From positions 310,001 to 374,000 of the forward strand of contig NZ_OOHJ01000011.1 of NCBI RefSeq assembly GCF_900323885.1: 64,000 nucleotides of DNA. The letters run 5' to 3'. Within the stretch, counting starts at the first letter, position 1. Every line of letters starts with the position of its first letter. Source of the stretch: [Actinomadura] parvosata subsp. kistnae (GTDB lineage Bacteria; Actinomycetota; Actinomycetes; Streptosporangiales; Streptosporangiaceae). Below are positions 60,664 to 64,000 of this stretch, in pieces. The translations under genes were made by a program, and so were the position numbers. The notes under the pieces were generated by a model. It was not told the DNA's origin. It ran no database searches and was given only the letters and a program-made list of their open reading frames with translations.

Positions 60664-63600
60664 ATGTCACCACGTCAGCGCACGTGGGCCAGGCTCCTCG
60701 GCTCGGCCCCACGAGCCGGCGGACGGCGTCCGAGACGCCGCACCGCCGCGACGGCCGTCTTATCGATGGCCGCGGCCCTCATCGTCCCCTTCGTCACGCT
60801 CTCCCCGGCCCCCGCGGGCGCCGAGGCCGCCACCACCACGGCGGCGGAGCCCGCCTTCAAGGTCCTGGTCTTCTCGAAGACGACCGGCTTCCGTCACGAC
60901 TCGATCCCCGAGGGCATCGCGGCCGTGCAGAAGCTCGGCCAGGACAACAACTTCACGGTCGACACGACCGAGGACAGCGCGCTGTTCACCGACCAGAACC
61001 TCGCGCAGTACCAGGCCGTGATCTTCATGTCCACGACCGGCGACCCGCTCAGCACGCAGGAGCAGAAGGACGCCTTCCAGCGCTACATCCAGAAGGGCGG
61101 CGGGTTCGTCGGCGTGCACGCCGCCGCCGACAGCGGCTACAACTGGCCCTGGTACGGCAAGCTCGTCGGCGCCTACTTCAAGCAGCACCCGGCGATCCAG
61201 CAGGCCACGGTCAAGGTCGAGGACCCGGCGCACCCGTCCACCAAGGACCTGCCGACGACCTGGACCCGTACCGACGAGTGGTACGACTACCAGGCGAACC
61301 CACGCGCGACCGTCCACGTGCTGACGTCGATGGACGAGAAGTCCTACACCGGCGCCACGATGGGCGCCGACCACCCGATCACGTGGTGCCAGGACTTCGA
61401 CGGCGGCCGCTCCTGGTACACGGGCCTCGGCCACCTCAAGGAGAACTACAGCGAGCCGAACTTCCTGAAGCTGCTGCTCGGCGGCATCCAGACGGCCGCC
61501 GGCGCGGTCAAGGCCGACTGCTCGGCCTCGCAGAGCTCCAGCTTCGAGAAGGTCACGCTCGACGACAACACCTCGAACCCGATGATGGTGGACGTCGCCA
61601 AGGACGGCCGGGTCTTCTACATCGACCGGCTCGGCGAGGTCCGGATCATCAAGCCGGCCGGCGGCACGGTGACGGCGGCGAAGCTGAACGTCTTCACCGC
61701 CAACGAGAGCGGCCTGCTCGGGCTGGCGCTCGACCCGGCCTTCGACACCAACCACTGGCTGTACCTCTACTACTCCCCCGCAGGCACGAACGTGGACCGG
61801 CTGAGCCGCTTCACCGTCACCGGTGACACGGTGGACCTGACGACGGAGAAGAAGATCCTCGACGTGCCGGTGCAGCGGGCCGAGTGCTGCCACCACGGCG
61901 GCGGCATGGTGATCGACCCGAAGACGGGCAACCTGTGGCTGGCCACGGGCGACAACACCAACCCGTTCGCCTCCGACGGCTACACGCCGATCGACGAGCA
62001 GCAGGGCCGCTCCAGCTGGGACGCCCAGCGCAGCGCGGGCAACACCAACAGCCTCAGCGGCAAGCTGCTGCGCATCCACCCGGAGGCCGACGGCAGCTAC
62101 ACCGTGCCGGACGGCAACCTGTTCCCGCCGGGCACGGCGAAGACCAAGCCGGAGATCTACGGCATGGGCCTGCGCAACCCGTTCCGCATGGGTCTCGACC
62201 CGAAGACCGGCCACATCATGCTCGGCGAGTACGGCCCCGACGCCGGCACGGCCAGCGCCACCCGGGGCCCGCAGAACACGGTGGAGTGGAACCTCATCTC
62301 GAAGCCGGGCAACTACGGCTGGCCGTACTGCGTCGGCAACAACACCCCGTACGTGGACTACAACTTCGCCACCAAGCAGTCGGGCTCGCCGTTCAACTGC
62401 GCGGCGCCCGTCAACGACTCGCCGAACAACGACGGGCTGACCACGCTGCCGCCGGTGATCCCGGCGACCGTCTGGTACCACTACGCGGCCGACCCGCAGA
62501 ACTTCCCCGAGATGAGCGGCGGTGCGCCGATGGGCGGCCCGGTCTACCGCGCCGACCCGAACCTGCAGTCGGACGTGAAGTGGCCGGCGTACTGGGACGG
62601 CAAGGCGATCTTCGGCGAGTGGAACAACGACAAGGTGTGGTCGTTCCAGCTCGACGAGACCGGCACCAAGCTCGTCGAGATGAACCCGATCCTCGGCTCG
62701 CTGACGTTCAAGAAGCCGATGGACATGAAGTTCGGCCCCGACGGCGCGCTGTACATGATCGAGTGGGGCTCCGGCTTCGGCGGCGACAACGCCGACTCGG
62801 GCATCTACCGCATCGAGTACACCAAGGGCACCCGCCCGCCGATCGCCCGCGCCGCGGCGGACAAGACGGACGGGCCGCTGCCGCTGGCCGTGACGTTCTC
62901 CAGCGAGGGCAGCCGGGACCCGGACGGCAAGCCGCTCACCTACGCCTGGGACCTCGACGGCGACGGTGACACCGACTCCACCGACCCGAACCCCTCCTAC
63001 ACCTACACGGAGGGCGGCGACTACAACGCGGTCCTGACCGTCAAGACCCCCGACGGCAAGACCGCCACGGCCGGCGTCGAGATCAGCGCGGGCAACACCC
63101 GCCCCACCGTCTCGGTGAACCTCCCGCCGAACGGCGCCTTCTTCGAGTTCGGCGACCAGGTGAAGTTCAAGGTCACCGTCACCGACCCCGAGGACGAGAC
63201 GATCGACTGCGACAAGGTCACGATCCAGGCGATCCTCGGCCACGACAGCCACGGCCACCCGCTCGACCAGCACAAGGGCTGTGAAGGCGTGCTGCAGACC
63301 CAGCAGGCCGGCCACGGCGAGTACGACAACCTGTTCTACGCCATCGAGGCCAGCTACACCGACGGCGGCGCCAACGGGGCCAAGCCGCTGACCGGGCGGG
63401 GCCAGGTCCTCCTGGAGCCCAAGCGCAAGCAGGCCGAGCACTTCTCGCGGACCGGCCGGGTGGCCGACGGCAAGGGCACCGACACCGCGGGCGTCCAGGC
63501 GGAGACCACGAGCGACCCGCAGGGCGGCAACCAGCACATCGCGTTCGTCCAGGACGGCGACTGGTGGTCGTTCGACCCGGCGAACCTGACGAACGTCACC

Positions 63601-64000
63601 GCGATCCGGTTCCGGGCCTCCTCGGGCGGCGCCGGCGGCACCGTGCAGGTCCGGGCGGGCAACCCGGAGACCGGTACGCTGATCGGCTCGGTCGAGGTGC
63701 CGCCCACCGGCGGCTGGCAGACGTTCACCGACGTCACGCTCGACCTGAGCAGCCCGCCCACGGACAGCGGCCCGCTGTACTTCGTCGTGCGCAAGCCGGC
63801 GAGCGCGGCCGACAACGCCTACCTGGCCAACTTCAACTGGGTCGACTTCGTCGGCAAGGGCGCCACGGACAACGAGCATCCGGCCGTGACCGCGACGGCG
63901 ACCCCGGCGACGGGCGTCGCCCCGCTGAAGGTGAACCTGAAGGCGACGGCCACGGACCCGGAGGGCGACCCGATCACGTACAAGTGGAACCTCGGCGTGG
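60664..64000 (+). CDS. secreted ThuA - sugar dehydrogenase - PKD - CBM multidomain protein (3' end outside window)
   Basis: At least 1112 aa from ATG 60664 (AGGAAGGG upstream); open to the window end. Arg-rich signal peptide with RRRTAATAVLSMAAALIVPF (Tat-like). Domains in order: ThuA/trehalose-utilisation type (about 66-280: KVLVFSKTTGFRHDSI; GGGFVGVHAAADS), PQQ-type soluble sugar dehydrogenase propeller (about 294-720: RVFYIDRLGEVRI; CCHHGGGMVIDP; YGMGLRNPFRMGLDP), PKD (about 726-806: FSSEGSRDPDGKPLTYAWDLDGDG), a further beta domain, a CBM6-like module (about 920-1056: IAFVQDGDWWSFD), then the start of a second PKD. Extracellular polysaccharide-associated sugar oxidation or binding is inferred. 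Confidence 0.88.
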   Translation, partial: MSPRQRTWARLLGSAPRAGGRRPRRRTAATAVLSMAAALIVPFVTLSPAPAGAEAATTTAAEPAFKVLVFSKTTGFRHDSIPEGIAAVQKLGQDNNFTVDTTEDSALFTDQNLAQYQAVIFMSTTGDPLSTQEQKDAFQRYIQKGGGFVGVHAAADSGYNWPWYGKLVGAYFKQHPAIQQATVKVEDPAHPSTKDLPTTWTRTDEWYDYQANPRATVHVLTSMDEKSYTGATMGADHPITWCQDFDGGRSWYTGLGHLKENYSEPNFLKLLLGGIQTAAGAVKADCSASQSSSFEKVTLDDNTSNPMMVDVAKDGRVFYIDRLGEVRIIKPAGGTVTAAKLNVFTANESGLLGLALDPAFDTNHWLYLYYSPAGTNVDRLSRFTVTGDTVDLTTEKKILDVPVQRAECCHHGGGMVIDPKTGNLWLATGDNTNPFASDGYTPIDEQQGRSSWDAQRSAGNTNSLSGKLLRIHPEADGSYTVPDGNLFPPGTAKTKPEIYGMGLRNPFRMGLDPKTGHIMLGEYGPDAGTASATRGPQNTVEWNLISKPGNYGWPYCVGNNTPYVDYNFATKQSGSPFNCAAPVNDSPNNDGLTTLPPVIPATVWYHYAADPQNFPEMSGGAPMGGPVYRADPNLQSDVKWPAYWDGKAIFGEWNNDKVWSFQLDETGTKLVEMNPILGSLTFKKPMDMKFGPDGALYMIEWGSGFGGDNADSGIYRIEYTKGTRPPIARAAADKTDGPLPLAVTFSSEGSRDPDGKPLTYAWDLDGDGDTDSTDPNPSYTYTEGGDYNAVLTVKTPDGKTATAGVEISAGNTRPTVSVNLPPNGAFFEFGDQVKFKVTVTDPEDETIDCDKVTIQAILGHDSHGHPLDQHKGCEGVLQTQQAGHGEYDNLFYAIEASYTDGGANGAKPLTGRGQVLLEPKRKQAEHFSRTGRVADGKGTDTAGVQAETTSDPQGGNQHIAFVQDGDWWSFDPANLTNVTAIRFRASSGGAGGTVQVRAGNPETGTLIGSVEVPPTGGWQTFTDVTLDLSSPPTDSGPLYFVVRKPASAADNAYLANFNWVDFVGKGATDNEHPAVTATATPATGVAPLKVNLKATATDPEGDPITYKWNLGV

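Noticed and set aside
1..64000. Biosynthetic gene cluster, prophage or integrative element
   Set aside because: No synthases, integrase, att repeats, phage or conjugation genes; the content is mostly catabolic and regulatory.
1..64000. tRNA or rRNA genes
   Set aside because: No cloverleaf or conserved rRNA segment was found by eye in the spacers; a covariance-model search would be decisive.

Overview
The window is very GC-rich, gene-dense DNA. GTG and TTG starts are common, many starts lack a ribosome binding site and sit 6-7 nt after a -10-like hexamer (leaderless style), and the families present are typical of Actinomycetota: mycothiol-dependent isomerase fold, XRE/MmyB regulators, membrane Ser/Thr kinases with propeller sensors, LacI/ROK/RpiR sugar regulators and ABC sugar uptake operons. 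A filamentous soil actinomycete, perhaps of the Streptosporangiales, is my inference; there is no rRNA or other phylogenetic marker here. I see no tRNA, rRNA, insertion sequence, integrase, CRISPR array or origin.

Layout. 0-5 kb: end of an MFS gene, a TauE/SafE permease, a 437-bp repeat spacer, a mycothiol-isomerase-like protein, a small methyltransferase and an XRE/MmyB regulator. 4.8-11.6 kb, a cation and surface block on the minus strand: tatA, an ArsR regulator with a repetitive His-rich tail, an MgtA-type P-ATPase, then a 30-residue hydrophobic peptide; upstream lie an Asp/Gly-rich membrane-anchored surface protein, an RTX-like Ca-binding protein and a STAS-domain protein. 11.7-21.2 kb, a xylo-oligosaccharide locus: LacI, GH43, ABC importer, GH31 alpha-xylosidase, MFS. 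21.3-31.8 kb: two paralogous receptor Ser/Thr kinases flanking an I36 inhibitor-like secreted protein, an APH-type kinase, and an FAD monooxygenase divergent from a small HTH protein with a clear operator pair; then an M1 metallopeptidase and a LacI regulator. 31.8-33.4 kb: a TetR gene and an SDR gene that have both lost their 5' ends at one deletion scar, then a DUF4190-type protein. 33.4-41.2 kb, a glycoside locus: TetR, GH1, MFS, GH78 and beta-glucuronidase, tied together by three copies of one operator. 41.2-47.7 kb: an RpiR-led operon (ABC importer, SIS protein, unfamiliar TIM-barrel protein, BadF-type sugar kinase). 47.7-49.4 kb: a secreted 5'-nucleotidase. 49.4-56 kb: a LacI-led ABC operon divergent from a glycogen-debranching-type enzyme, with two operators between. 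56-64 kb: a 580-bp repeat spacer, a sugar isomerase-like TIM barrel, two head-to-head ROK paralogues and a large secreted ThuA-sugar dehydrogenase-PKD-CBM protein that runs off the window.

Main points for a second look. (1) A 30-aa membrane peptide directly after the MgtA-type ATPase shares a dyad element (ACTTGC-N8-GCAACT plus a GAACT box) with the tatA-arsR-mgtA promoter, which suggests an ArsR-controlled cation regulon containing an MgtR/MgtS-like micropeptide. (2) Six genes carry seven frame breaks, every one equivalent to losing a single base, usually in or beside G/C runs; this looks more like residual sequencing error than gene decay. (3) Several regulators have readable operators that define their regulons. 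(4) Short GC-rich repeats have expanded in many linkers and in two spacers.
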